Assembly (NCBI RefSeq): GCF_002252475.1
Contig: NZ_NNRK01000033.1
Location: 62,001 to 126,000 of the forward strand
DNA: 64,000 nucleotides
Direction of reading: 5' to 3'
Origin: Brucella rhizosphaerae
Lineage (GTDB): Bacteria > Pseudomonadota > Alphaproteobacteria > Rhizobiales > Rhizobiaceae
Part shown: in pieces, positions 42,603-51,619 of the stretch
How positions within the stretch are numbered: the stretch's first letter is position 1
Layout: the number at the start of each line of letters is the position of its first letter
Translations under genes and position numbers: made by a program
The notes under the pieces: generated by a model
What the model saw: only the letters and a program-made list of their open reading frames with translations
Told to the model about the DNA's origin: nothing
The model's database searches: none

Positions 42603-42634
42603 ACAAAGCCGAGCGATTTATCGCTCGGCTTTGT
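42603..42634. terminator. Bidirectional terminator after suhB
   Basis: ACAAAGCCGAGCGA-TTTA-TCGCTCGGCTTTGT, a perfect 14-bp stem; it also ends the minus-strand micropeptide transcript. Confidence 0.95.
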
Positions 42635-42702
42635 TCTTAATTCAGTGTGCTGGACTGGTTCACTTAGATCAAGAAATATCCTAAGTATAAACCGCCTAGT
42701 TA

Positions 42703-42771
42703 TTAACCAAGCTGCCCCAACGCCTTACCAATAGCTTCAAGTATCTGACCAAGAATCTGCCACCAATGCAT
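42703..42771 (-). CDS. 22-residue amphipathic micropeptide
   Basis: Encodes MHWWQILGQILEAIGKALG followed by QLG. GAGGG lies seven bases before the ATG, and a strong terminator lies 70 bases past the stop. The peptide makes an amphipathic helix with Trp/Ile/Leu on one face. The flanking 42775-42930 is extremely AT-rich, unlike the chromosome around it. Could be a membrane-active toxin-like peptide, a leader peptide, or chance. Confidence 0.4.
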   Translation of the reverse strand: MHWWQILGQILEAIGKALGQLG

Positions 42772-43056
42772 ATTACTACCCTCATCTATAAAAAAAACAC
42801 AAACAATAAATAACAAAACTAATAAATTTAAAAATAACAATAATTTATTGAATTTATAGTAGCAATTTTTATATAAAAACAAACATCATCTGAATTTATA
42901 ATTGCTACCGATATTACTATAAAACTATACTTCACAATCAGCCTTTGGCCTCATCGCAAGGCTGACAGCCCACGTCATAAAGCTGTGCAATTTTCTTGTT
43001 TCAGATGATTCCGCTTCATGAACTAATGAAGTAGGATTCTGTTTGAGCACCCGACC
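42772..43056. other. AT-rich upstream region
   Basis: About 285 bases; 42775-42930 is almost entirely A/T. It probably holds the micropeptide promoter and the promoter of the stator pair; specific boxes cannot be chosen among many A/T matches. Confidence 0.4.
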
Positions 43057-43071
43057 ATGGAGCATAGACGC

Positions 43072-44115
43072 ATGAGCGATTTGAGACTTTCACGGGAACG
43101 ACTGGACGATGCACGGGATTATGACCCCTACCGCCTGAGCAGCCCGAGAATCGTCATTCTCTCCATGGTGATCTTTCTCATCATCGTCGCCTTCCTGGCA
43201 GCGGTGCTCATGCGGCAAATCCATACATTCTTCGTTACAAATCCCGGTCTCAACGGTCTGATTCTCCTTGTATTGCTGGTCGGCATTCTGCTGGCCTTCG
43301 GTCAGGTGTTGCGCCTGCTTCCGGAAATCAGGTGGGTCAATTCCTTCCGCGACGGCGAACGCGACGGAGCCACGCGCCCACCTGTGCTGCTTGCTCCCAT
43401 GCGTGCGCTCATCGGACGCAGACAATCCATGGCGCTCACGACGGTATCGATGCGATCGATCCTCGATTCGATTGCCACCCGCCTCGATGAAAGCCGCGAT
43501 ATATCGCGCTATCTGATTGGCCTTCTCGTCTTTCTCGGCCTGCTCGGCACTTTCTGGGGTCTGCTTGAGACTGTCGGCTCCATCGGCAAGACCATTCAGT
43601 CACTTGACCCAAGTTCGGGGAGCACAACAGATGTGCTCGATTCGCTCAAAGCCGGCCTGCAAGCTCCACTGTCAGGCATGGGAACAGCATTCTCATCCTC
43701 GCTCTTTGGCCTGTCCGGCTCGCTCATTCTGGGTTTCCTTGATCTGCAAGCGGGTCGTGCGCAGAATCGTTTTTATACCGAACTTGAAAACTGGCTTTCA
43801 TCGGTAACAGACCTGAATTCCGATCTGACGCCCGAAGATAACCTTGGCGGCATTCGTAACCTCGCTGAACACGTGCAAAACCTGCAAGGCGGTGAAGCCT
43901 CAAGCCAGCGCACGTCAGCAGCACTCGCCAATCTGGCTGAAGGCATTCAGGGGCTTGTAAAAAGCATGCGCAGCGAACAGCAAATGATGCGCGACTGGGT
44001 CGAGAAACAGGCAGAAGAACAGAAAGCTATCCGCGAAACGCTCGATCGTCTCAACAAAGCCATCAGCTCGAAAGCTGCCAATGAGCGGCCAAACGACAGC
44101 AAGCGGCCGGAGTAA
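43072..44115 (+). CDS. MotA/TolQ/ExbB-type proton channel protein
   Basis: 347 residues from the ATG at 43072 (GGAG upstream; 43057 possible). Membrane helices near 26-50, 65-85, 150-172 and 200-222; FLGLLGTFWGLLETVGSIG (near 153-171) is the channel signature, followed by a coiled-coil tail (about 290-347, EQQMMRDWVEKQAEEQKAI). Partner of the OmpA-domain protein 6 bases downstream. The pair is a stator-type ion channel outside any flagellar cluster. Confidence 0.85.
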   Translation: MSDLRLSRERLDDARDYDPYRLSSPRIVILSMVIFLIIVAFLAAVLMRQIHTFFVTNPGLNGLILLVLLVGILLAFGQVLRLLPEIRWVNSFRDGERDGATRPPVLLAPMRALIGRRQSMALTTVSMRSILDSIATRLDESRDISRYLIGLLVFLGLLGTFWGLLETVGSIGKTIQSLDPSSGSTTDVLDSLKAGLQAPLSGMGTAFSSSLFGLSGSLILGFLDLQAGRAQNRFYTELENWLSSVTDLNSDLTPEDNLGGIRNLAEHVQNLQGGEASSQRTSAALANLAEGIQGLVKSMRSEQQMMRDWVEKQAEEQKAIRETLDRLNKAISSKAANERPNDSKRPE

Positions 44116-44120
44116 GCATC

Positions 44121-45152
44121 ATGGCACTTGCTCGTAACCGCCGTCCGCAGCGTCATGTCGATTACTGGCCGGGCTTTGTTGACGCGCTGACGACCCTGCT
44201 TCTGGCCATCATGTTCCTGCTGACCGTCTTCGTGCTGGGGCAGTTTTTGTTGAGCCGCGATGTCGACAGCAAAGACACCGCGCTGGCACGCCTCAACAGC
44301 CAGATACAGGAACTGACGCAGCTTCTGTCCCTGGAAAAAAGCAACTCGCAGGACATGCAGGATACGATTGCCAATTTGCAGGCCTCCCTATCCGGGGCAG
44401 AGAGCGAACGTTCCCGCCTGCAAGCTTTGCTGAACGAAGGAACCGGTGCAGGTGCTGCAGCAGAAAAACGTGCTGGAGAACTGAGCCAGAACCTTGATGC
44501 AGAAAAACAGGTCAGCGCACAGGCACTTTCACAGGTAGAACTGCTCAATCAGCAGATTTCCGCCCTCAGGCGCCAGATTGCAGCACTGGAAGATGCGCTC
44601 AATGCCTCCGAATCGCGGGACCGCGAGTCGAATGCCAAGATTGCCGATCTCGGGCGCCGCCTCAATGTGGCGCTGGCACAGCGGGTGCAGGAACTTAACC
44701 GCTACCGCTCAGATTTCTTTGGCCGCCTCAGGGCGATTCTTTCCGACAAGGAGAACATCCGCATTGTCGGTGATCGATTCGTGTTCCAGTCGGAAGTGCT
44801 TTTCCCAACAGGCTCCTCTGATCTCAATCCTGCTGGTCAGGAAGAAATGAAAAAACTCGCCGATGCGGTTATTACGCTCAATCAGGAAATTCCGGATGAT
44901 ATAAACTGGATCCTGCGCGTCGATGGTCATACCGATAACGTGCCGCTCGCAGGCACCGGGCGCTTCCGTGACAACTGGGAACTTTCATCTGCACGTGCAA
45001 CGGCTGTGGTCAAATATCTGATCGCCAATGGTGTTCCCGCCAATAGGCTTGTCGCAGCGGGCTTTGGCGAGTACCAGCCATTGGATAGTTCCGACGCGCC
45101 GGATGCACGTGCCAGAAACCGCCGTATCGAACTTAAACTGACAGAGCGATAA
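44121..45152 (+). CDS. MotB/OmpA-domain stator partner
   Basis: 343 residues. One membrane helix near 17-43 (YWPGFVDALTTLLLAIMFLL); the Asp in FVDAL is in the position of the proton-binding Asp of MotB. Long coiled coil follows (50-190), then an OmpA-type peptidoglycan-binding domain (about 205-343) with VDGHTDNVPL (near 271) and NWELSSARATAV (near 286). Anchors to peptidoglycan while the channel energises movement or force. It differs from TolR by carrying the peptidoglycan-binding domain itself. Confidence 0.88.
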   Translation: MALARNRRPQRHVDYWPGFVDALTTLLLAIMFLLTVFVLGQFLLSRDVDSKDTALARLNSQIQELTQLLSLEKSNSQDMQDTIANLQASLSGAESERSRLQALLNEGTGAGAAAEKRAGELSQNLDAEKQVSAQALSQVELLNQQISALRRQIAALEDALNASESRDRESNAKIADLGRRLNVALAQRVQELNRYRSDFFGRLRAILSDKENIRIVGDRFVFQSEVLFPTGSSDLNPAGQEEMKKLADAVITLNQEIPDDINWILRVDGHTDNVPLAGTGRFRDNWELSSARATAVVKYLIANGVPANRLVAAGFGEYQPLDSSDAPDARARNRRIELKLTER

Positions 45153-45157
45153 AGCTA

Positions 45158-45199
45158 AAGCGCATCCTGAAAGAGCCAAAGGGCTTTCGGGATGCGCAA
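45158..45199. terminator. Bidirectional terminator
   Basis: GCGCATCC...GGATGCGC with inner GAAAG/CTTTC pairs, between the stator pair and the ABC gene. Confidence 0.85.
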
Positions 45200-45234
45200 A
45201 AAAAGAATCAGGAAGGGCTTTTAGCCCTGCTTAT

Positions 45235-47058
45235 TCAGATACCAAAGGCTCCCGCCCCTGCTTCAAATTGCAGCTTAGCGAGGCGCGCATAAATGCCGCC
45301 CTTTGCAACGAGAGTCTGATGCGTGCCTTCTTCCACAATCCGGCCCTTGTCGAGCACCAGAATACGGTCGGCTTTAAGCACCGTCGCCAGACGATGGGCC
45401 ACAACGAGCGTTGTGCGATTTTCCATCAGCACATCAAGCGCCTTCTGCACCAGCATTTCGCTCTCCGCGTCCAGTGCTGATGTTGCTTCATCAAGCAACA
45501 GAACCGGCGCGGCGCGCAGTATAGCGCGTGCTATGGCAATACGCTGGCGCTGACCACCGGAAAGGGTGACACCGCGTTCGCCGACTTCAGTATCGTAACC
45601 CTTATCCAATGCCAGAATGAAATCATGCGCCAGGGCGGCCTTCGCGGCGGCTTCAATGTCGGCATCGCTCGCACCGGGTCTGCCAAAGCCGATATTCTCA
45701 CGGATACTGGTTGCAAATATCGCAACATCCTGTGGCACCACAGCAATGCGCGCACGCACAGCGACAGGGTCGGCTTCCGGCAATGCCACACCGTCCATCA
45801 GCACTGCACCTGCCTGTGGGTCGTAATAACGCATCACCAGCGAGAAGATTGTGCTTTTCCCGGCTCCAGACGGACCAACAATCGCAACCGTCTCACCGGG
45901 CTTTACAGTAAAGCTCACACCATTCAATGACGGAGCATCCGGGCGTGTCGGGTAAGAGAAGTGCACCGAATCGAAGCTGATTTCGCCCCGCGGTGGCTCC
46001 GGCAAGGCCACAGGCTTCAACGGTGCGGCAATATCAGGATCTTCATCCAGTATTTCTGCAAGACGCTCTGTGGCACCGGCTGCCTGCGCGAGTTCACCAC
46101 CCACTTCCGAAAGCGCACCAAATGCGCTGGCTGCAAACACAGCATAGAGAACAAACTGACCCAGCGTACCTGCGGTCATGGTGCCTGACAGCACATCACG
46201 CGAACCGAACCATAATACCGCGACAACACTTGAGAAGATCAGGAAAATCGCGAACCCGGTCAGGATTGCACGTGCCTTGATCGAAGATCGTGCGGCCTGA
46301 TAGGCCTTTTCAACAGCACCTGCAAAGCGACCCACAACCATGTTTTCATTGGTGAAGGCCTGCAAAGTGCGCATGGCACCGATTTGTTCGCTCGCATAGG
46401 CGTTGGCATGTGCAAGCATATCCTGTGTCATACGCGAACGACGACGCACGGAACGACCAAAAGCAATCAGCGGAATAACAATCAGCGGAATAGCCGCGAT
46501 CACCAAGGCCGACAGTTTCGGACTTGTGACCATCATCATGATGAGCGCGCCGATGCCCAGAATAAGATTTCGCAGTGCAACGGAAGCGGTCGCGCCAACG
46601 ACCGACTTGATCTGCGTGGTATCGACAGACAGACGCGAAACAATCTCGCCCGACTGCGAGCGATCAAAGAATTCCGGCGAAAGGCTTGTGACATGTGTAA
46701 AAACAGCATTGCGCAGATCGGCCACCACGCGCTCGCCCAGCGAGATCACAAAGAAATAGCGAAGGCCAGAAGCAACAGCCAATACGAGCGCGAGCGCGAC
46801 CAGCATACCGAAGTAATTGTTGACGAAGATCGCATTGGCGCCCGTGAAGCCGTGATCGATCATCCGGCGCACAGCCACAGGAACCGCAAGCGTCGTCACG
46901 GCAGCCAGAACCAGCGAGAAAAGCGCGCCTACAACCAGAATCTTGTAGCGTGAAAGGAAGGGAACCATACGCTTCAGAGGCTTCAGCGAGCGGCGTTTAC
47001 GGCCTTCCTGTGCATCGAAATCGGGATTCATGCGAATTTGACTGTCTCTGCTGGCCAT
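45235..47058 (-). CDS. ABC exporter (fused membrane and ATPase domains)
   Basis: About 607 residues. Six membrane helices in residues 30-320. Nucleotide-binding domain follows: Walker A GPSGAGKST near 396, signature LSGGQRQR near 500, Walker B LLLDEATSALDAES near 525, switch His in VVAHRLATV near 555. MsbA/ABCB-like exporter of unknown substrate. The start is uncertain: 47058 (MASRDSQ) chosen over 47184 to limit overlap with rpmE on the other strand. Opposite strand to rpmE and divergent. Confidence 0.85.
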   Translation of the reverse strand: MASRDSQIRMNPDFDAQEGRKRRSLKPLKRMVPFLSRYKILVVGALFSLVLAAVTTLAVPVAVRRMIDHGFTGANAIFVNNYFGMLVALALVLAVASGLRYFFVISLGERVVADLRNAVFTHVTSLSPEFFDRSQSGEIVSRLSVDTTQIKSVVGATASVALRNLILGIGALIMMMVTSPKLSALVIAAIPLIVIPLIAFGRSVRRRSRMTQDMLAHANAYASEQIGAMRTLQAFTNENMVVGRFAGAVEKAYQAARSSIKARAILTGFAIFLIFSSVVAVLWFGSRDVLSGTMTAGTLGQFVLYAVFAASAFGALSEVGGELAQAAGATERLAEILDEDPDIAAPLKPVALPEPPRGEISFDSVHFSYPTRPDAPSLNGVSFTVKPGETVAIVGPSGAGKSTIFSLVMRYYDPQAGAVLMDGVALPEADPVAVRARIAVVPQDVAIFATSIRENIGFGRPGASDADIEAAAKAALAHDFILALDKGYDTEVGERGVTLSGGQRQRIAIARAILRAAPVLLLDEATSALDAESEMLVQKALDVLMENRTTLVVAHRLATVLKADRILVLDKGRIVEEGTHQTLVAKGGIYARLAKLQFEAGAGAFGI

Positions 47059-47229
47059 TCTTGAGATTGCGCCCTTGTTATTGCTGTGCGCCTGATGTAT
47101 AGGCTCGCCAACCCTTTTGGAAGCCGTTGCCTGCAAGTAACGGGTCTTCATATCTGCCATTGGGCGAAAGTGCCGCAGTTTCAAACATTAGAGCTGGGCT
47201 TTTCTCCCCAGACGTTCAGGATTGAGAAG

Positions 47230-47451
47230 ATGAAAGCCGATATCCATCCCGACTACCACACCATCAAGGTCGTGATGACCGATGGCACTGAATATTCAAC
47301 CCGCTCTACCTGGGGCAAGGAAGGCGATACGATGAATCTCGATATCGATCCATCCACGCATCCAGCATGGACCGGTGGTTCGCAGACCCTGCTCGACCGC
47401 GGTGGCCGCGTAACCAAGTTCAAAAACCGTTTCGGCAATCTCGGTATCTAA
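47230..47451 (+). CDS. rpmE: 50S ribosomal protein bL31
   Basis: 73 residues starting [10 protein letters not shown], with the family segments [16 protein letters not shown] and KFKNRFGNL. It has no Cys residues, so it is the zinc-independent form. The ATG at 47230 has GAGAAG just upstream. Closed by a terminator. Confidence 0.95.
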   Translation: MKADIHPDYHTIKVVMTDGTEYSTRSTWGKEGDTMNLDIDPSTHPAWTGGSQTLLDRGGRVTKFKNRFGNLGI

Positions 47452-47473
47452 TACCGTCATTGATGAACTTACG

Positions 47474-47500
47474 AAAAACCTCGCTCCGGCGGGGTTTTTT
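47474..47500 (+). terminator. rpmE terminator
   Basis: AAAACCTCGC-TCCG-GCGGGGTTTT (one G-T pair) plus TT. Confidence 0.92.
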
Positions 47501-47556
47501 GTTGCTGTTTTTAAAGTACGAACAAGCGCTATAATCTTTGCTTCAAAGATGATCAA

Positions 47557-47585
47557 AGCGTCCTTTGTGCGCCCTTAAGGACGCT
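47557..47585. repeat. Brucellaceae-type palindromic repeat (second copy)
   Basis: AGCGTCCTT / AAGGACGCT arms around an 11-base spacer containing TGTGCGC; shares a 16-base core with the element near tolQ. Confidence 0.55.
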
Positions 47586-47659
47586 CTCACTTCTTTAATC
47601 TGCGCATCGCGCTTTCCAGAAATCGATCCCGGTTTTTGGCCGATGCTGTATTGGAAGTC

Positions 47660-48262
47660 ATGATGGAGCGAGCACTTTCCGATATCCTGATTACCGGCAC
47701 ATCTCACGTGGGCAAAACCACATTTGCCCGCAGGCTTGCTGACGAACTTAGATGGAACATCCTTTTGACGGATGATCTTGCCCGCCATCCCGGGCGTCCA
47801 TGGCCCACAGTCCGTCCCGCCATCGCCGAATATTATGAACGCCTGTCATCAGAGACGATTCACTGGTTTTTGAAAGTGCATCATCAAAATATCTGGCCGG
47901 TCATCAGGCGAAAAATCGAAGATGAAATCCGTGCCGGAAGGCCATTCATCTTTGAAGGCTCAGCGTTACGCCCGGAATATCTTGCGACGCTCAATCCTGC
48001 TTTCACGGCCCGTATCTGCCTTTATGCGGAAGATGGCTTTCTTGAAGAACGAATGCGTCGCGAGGCGGGCTACAGCAGGGTCGAAGCACCTCATCAGTCC
48101 ATAACAGACAAATTCATTGAGCGCTCGCTTCGTGAAAACATCGAGATGCAAGCCGCCGCACAAACTCACCATATGAAATTGGTAAGCGTGGCTGATACCG
48201 GCGCAATGGATGCGCTATATGAGGACTTATTGCGGCAAGCCGCCCCCAACTCTTCAGCATAA
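47660..48262 (+). CDS. P-loop kinase-like protein
   Basis: 200 residues from the ATG at 47660 (GGAAG upstream). Walker A ILITGTSHVGKTT (near 9-21), then TDDLARHPGRPWPTVRP (near 36-52) and FIFEGSALRPEYL (near 96-108), the layout of small-molecule or nucleoside kinases, with a C-terminal lid region (LEERMRREAGYSR). Substrate unknown. Convergent with yebC. Confidence 0.7.
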   Translation: MMERALSDILITGTSHVGKTTFARRLADELRWNILLTDDLARHPGRPWPTVRPAIAEYYERLSSETIHWFLKVHHQNIWPVIRRKIEDEIRAGRPFIFEGSALRPEYLATLNPAFTARICLYAEDGFLEERMRREAGYSRVEAPHQSITDKFIERSLRENIEMQAAAQTHHMKLVSVADTGAMDALYEDLLRQAAPNSSA

Positions 48263-48293
48263 TAAAAAACTCCCGGACTGGCCGGGAGTTTTC
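48263..48293. terminator. Bidirectional terminator
   Basis: AACTCCCGG-ACTGG-CCGGGAGTT with A and T runs on the two sides. Confidence 0.95.
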
Positions 48294-48316
48294 AAATCCA
48301 AAACTAAAAGCCCAAA

Positions 48317-49063
48317 TCAGGCGCTCAGCTTTTCCATGATTTCTTCGCTGACTTCGAAGTTCGTGTAAACGTTCTGCACGTCATCGTCGTCTTCAAGCGC
48401 ATTGAGCAATTTGAGCACAGAGCGCGCCTTTTCCTCATCAAGCTCAGTATTGGTCTGTGGCTTCCAGATCGTCTTGATCGATTCGGCTTCCCCCAAAGAG
48501 GCTTCAAGAGCCTTGGACACATCACCGATATCCTCAAAGGCGCAGAGGATCACATGCTCCTCCTCGCCCGACTGAACGTCATCAGCACCAGCTTCGATAG
48601 CTGCTTCCATGACCTTGTCGGCGTCGCCGACCGCGGCCTTGTAAACAATTTCGCCAACGCGATCGAACATGAAAGACGCAGAACCGGTTTCACCCAGCGC
48701 ACCGCCCGACTTTGTGAAGGCAGCACGAACATTGGAAGCGGTACGGTTGCGGTTGTCAGTCAGAGCTTCAACGATGACCGAAACACCGCCCGGGCCACGA
48801 CCTTCGTAGCGCACTTCATCATAGTTTTCGCCGTCATTGCCGGCGGCCTTCTTGATGGCGCGTTCGATATTGTCTTTCGGCATCGACTGCGCCTTGGCGT
48901 TCTGAATTGCCAGACGCAGGCGCGGATTCATCAATGGGTCAGGTAGACCCTGCTTGGCCGCAACAGTAATTTCGCGTCCGAGCTTGGAAAACATTTTCGA
49001 CCGCACGGCATCCTGGCGCCCTTTGCGGTGCATGATATTTTTAAACTGTGAATGGCCAGCCAT
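48317..49063 (-). CDS. yebC: YebC/PmpR family transcriptional regulator
   Basis: 248 residues starting [18 protein letters not shown], full length. Three alpha/beta domains; [19 protein letters not shown] (near 88-106) is the signature. The family binds DNA and has roles in quorum sensing and in relieving ribosome stalling. ATG at 49063 chosen (AGGGGTG upstream); the frame to 49108 is not used. Here it lies 13 kb from ruvCAB rather than beside it. Confidence 0.96.
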   Translation of the reverse strand: MAGHSQFKNIMHRKGRQDAVRSKMFSKLGREITVAAKQGLPDPLMNPRLRLAIQNAKAQSMPKDNIERAIKKAAGNDGENYDEVRYEGRGPGGVSVIVEALTDNRNRTASNVRAAFTKSGGALGETGSASFMFDRVGEIVYKAAVGDADKVMEAAIEAGADDVQSGEEEHVILCAFEDIGDVSKALEASLGEAESIKTIWKPQTNTELDEEKARSVLKLLNALEDDDDVQNVYTNFEVSEEIMEKLSA

Positions 49064-49265
49064 GGCACCCCTGTTCTGTTCTAATGAAGCGCACGGAGAA
49101 AGCGTCACATGAGAATAGGGCAGGCCACAGCTCGGGCCACCGTGCTTTCCGTGCAGAATGCGCGCGTTATAAGGAATTGAGCCTCATTCGTCCAGCAAAA
49201 GCGCTGAATTGGTAATTCCTATGTCAATAAAGCACTTAAGCCTCGACGTGATGCAGCAAACAATA

Positions 49266-49275
49266 TTATCTATAA
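49266..49275. promoter_or_regulatory. BioR box of bioR
   Basis: TTATCTATAA, a perfect match to the BioR operator known in alphaproteobacteria. It ends four bases before the bioR ATG. Confidence 0.9.
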
Positions 49276-49279
49276 AATC

Positions 49280-49960
49280 ATGAATCAGCGCTCCAGTGAC
49301 ACTCCCGGCGAAACAATAACCGCCCGCATCAGCCGTATCCTTGCGGACCGTATTATCGCAGGCGAGATCGAGCCGGGCACCAAGCTGCGCCAGGATCATA
49401 TTGCTGAAGAATTTGAGACCAGCCATGTGCCGGTGCGCGAAGCTTTTCGACGACTTGAGGCTCAAGGGCTTGCTGTGTCGGAACCGCGCCGGGGTGTGCG
49501 TGTCGCATCGTTTGATATCAGCGAACTCCATGAAGTTGCTGAAATGCGGGCCGCACTTGAAGTGTTGGCGCTGCGCCACGCCGCTCCGCATATCACCCGC
49601 GCCACACTCGATGCCGCAGAGCAAGCAACTCTTGAAGGCGATAAATCGCGCGATGTGAAGAGCTGGGAAGATGCGAATCGTCGTTTTCACCGATTGATTC
49701 TCGCCCCCTGCAATATGCCTCGCCTGCTCGCGGCGATAGACGATCTCCACGCAGCCAGTGCACGTTTTCTGTTTGCAACATGGCGTTCTGAATGGGAAAC
49801 ACGGACTGATCACGATCACCGTGCAATTCTGACCGCGCTCCGGCAAGATGATGTCGATGTTGCCGCCACGATTCTTGCCCGCCATGTGCAGTGGATTGGC
49901 CATCGCCCGGTCAAGACTGCTTCCGGCAAAACCCGCGATTCCTTCGCTATCGTCGGCTGA
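49280..49960 (+). CDS. bioR: Biotin regulator BioR (GntR family)
   Basis: 226 residues. N-terminal winged helix (ADRIIAGEIEPGTKLRQD, VPVREAFRRLEAQGL) and a C-terminal FCD-type domain with the metal/ligand His (HRLILAPCN, HDHRAI). BioR represses biotin genes in Rhizobiales and Rhodobacterales. No ribosome binding site precedes the ATG, and the BioR box is at the position of a -10, so the gene is probably leaderless and autoregulated. bioY follows with a second box. Confidence 0.93.
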   Translation: MNQRSSDTPGETITARISRILADRIIAGEIEPGTKLRQDHIAEEFETSHVPVREAFRRLEAQGLAVSEPRRGVRVASFDISELHEVAEMRAALEVLALRHAAPHITRATLDAAEQATLEGDKSRDVKSWEDANRRFHRLILAPCNMPRLLAAIDDLHAASARFLFATWRSEWETRTDHDHRAILTALRQDDVDVAATILARHVQWIGHRPVKTASGKTRDSFAIVG

Positions 49961-50097
49961 CCATTTAAAATCACAGCTATGAATCTTCCAGTTTCCGGGC
50001 GGCTTGCGCCTTAGGGCTGGCGATTTATATATTTTATTAATTTCGCCCTTGCCAAACGCCGCCTTTCGCCTGAATTTAAATAGATCGAATCTTAATT

Positions 50098-50107
50098 TTA
50101 TCTATAA
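50098..50107. promoter_or_regulatory. BioR box of bioY
   Basis: TTATCTATAA 12 bases before the bioY ATG. Confidence 0.9.
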
Positions 50108-50119
50108 TTTGAGGAAGCC

Positions 50120-50683
50120 ATGGCAAGCATCACGCAACCACGCGCAACGTTCAGCCCACTCAATCTGGAATCCCGTTCACCGGCAATGCGTCTTGCAGCC
50201 GTTGCATTCGGCACATTGGTGCTGGCGATTACATCACAAGTCGCCGTGCCAATGATTCCGGTTCCAATCACGCTGCAGACACTGATCGTCCCGCTGATTG
50301 GTGCGCTGTATGGCTGGCGTCTTGGCCTTATCACCGTTCTGGCATGGCTCGGTGAAGCCATGATTGGCTTGCCAGTTCTGGCTGGTGGCGCTGGTGGTAT
50401 TCAGCATTTTGCTGGCCCGACAGCTGGCTATCTCGTCTCGTTTCCGATCATCGCAGCAGTGACCGGTTATCTGGCAGAACGCGGCTGGAACGGTAAGCGC
50501 GTCGGCCTTGCTTTCGTATCGTTTCTCGCTGGCAACCTTCTTTGCCTCGCACTCGGCGCAATGTGGCTTGCAGGCGCCATAGGCATTGAAAAGGCTGTGG
50601 CCTTCGGCGTCACACCATTCCTCATCGGTGCGCTCATCAAGTCGGCGCTCGGTGCTGCTATTCTCAAAGCTGCCGCACGATAA
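50120..50683 (+). CDS. bioY: Biotin transporter BioY
   Basis: 187 residues, six membrane helices, S-component of the ECF biotin transporter. Signature PMIPVPITLQTLIVPL (near 42-57), GLPVLAGGAGG (near 89) and PTAGYLVSFP (near 105). GAGGAAGCC precedes the ATG. No bioM/bioN in the window, consistent with a stand-alone BioY. Repressed by BioR by prediction. Confidence 0.96.
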   Translation: MASITQPRATFSPLNLESRSPAMRLAAVAFGTLVLAITSQVAVPMIPVPITLQTLIVPLIGALYGWRLGLITVLAWLGEAMIGLPVLAGGAGGIQHFAGPTAGYLVSFPIIAAVTGYLAERGWNGKRVGLAFVSFLAGNLLCLALGAMWLAGAIGIEKAVAFGVTPFLIGALIKSALGAAILKAAAR

Positions 50684-50695
50684 CGCAGACAAGAC

Positions 50696-50726
50696 AAAGC
50701 CGCCCTTTTAATCAAAGGGCGGCTTT
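50696..50726. terminator. Bidirectional terminator
   Basis: AAAGCCGCCCTTT-TAATC-AAAGGGCGGCTTT, a 13-bp stem between bioY and the TerC gene. Confidence 0.95.
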
Positions 50727-50743
50727 TTAATTTCAGAGCACAA

Positions 50744-51484
50744 TCACTGCTTTCGCCTGCGCCGTGCCAGCATGTTGAGCCCTTCAACCAGTGCCGAGAA
50801 ACCCATAGCTGCGTAAATATAGCCCTTTGGCACGTGGAAACCGAAGCCATCGGCAATCAGCGTCATACCGATCATCAGCAGGAAGCCCAGTGCCAGCATC
50901 ACAATGGTTGGATTGTTGGCAATGAACCGCGACAGCGGATCAGCGGCAACCAGCATGACGGTAACGGCAGCGAGCACCGCAATGACCATGATTGCAATTT
51001 CATCGGTCATACCGACAGCGGTAATGATCGAATCGACCGAAAACACCAGATCAAGGATCAATATCTGCACGATGGCAGCACTCATCGTCAGCTGAACGAC
51101 TTTGCCACCGATATTGTCCTTACCGTCTTCCGGATCGACCGTGTGATGGATTTCCTTGGTAGCCTTCCAGACGAGGAAAAGACCACCAGCGATCAGAATA
51201 ATGTCACGCCAGGAGAAACCATGATCGAAGGCGTGGAAGACCGGCTCTTTAAGCTGCACGATGATCGAGATCGTAAACAGCAATGCCAGACGCAGAATGA
51301 GCGCTGCACCAATACCAATACGCCGCGCTTTGGATTGCAGCTCGGCGGGAAGCTTATTGGTCAGAATCGATATGAAAATAAGATTGTCGATGCCAAGGAC
51401 GATTTCCATCGTCACCAGCGTGATCAGTGCGGCCCATCCGCCCGGGCTTGAAAGAAATGCCAGATGCTCGGCAAAAAACTCCAT
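50744..51484 (-). CDS. TerC family integral membrane protein
   Basis: 246 residues, about seven membrane helices. [20 protein letters not shown] (near 28-47) and [16 protein letters not shown] (near 144-159) are the TerC signatures, each with a conserved Asp pair. The family is linked to metal-ion (Mn) homeostasis and tellurite resistance in others. Followed by 135 bases, then ymdB. Confidence 0.93.
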   Translation of the reverse strand: MEFFAEHLAFLSSPGGWAALITLVTMEIVLGIDNLIFISILTNKLPAELQSKARRIGIGAALILRLALLFTISIIVQLKEPVFHAFDHGFSWRDIILIAGGLFLVWKATKEIHHTVDPEDGKDNIGGKVVQLTMSAAIVQILILDLVFSVDSIITAVGMTDEIAIMVIAVLAAVTVMLVAADPLSRFIANNPTIVMLALGFLLMIGMTLIADGFGFHVPKGYIYAAMGFSALVEGLNMLARRRRKQ

Positions 51485-51619
51485 TGAGTCGTGTCCCCTT
51501 ACGAAAGCTCATCGCAAGGAAATAGGAACTCCGCAGAAGCGTTCAACGGGCGGCGGTCGCCTATCTGCAATCAGCCACCCGATTGACGATAACTTCGTAA
51601 ATCAGCACAAAATGAAGCG

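Noticed and set aside
43072-45152. Zorya-type defence (ZorAB)
   Set aside because: Architecture is similar, but no ZorC, ZorD or ZorE neighbours and the surroundings are core genes.
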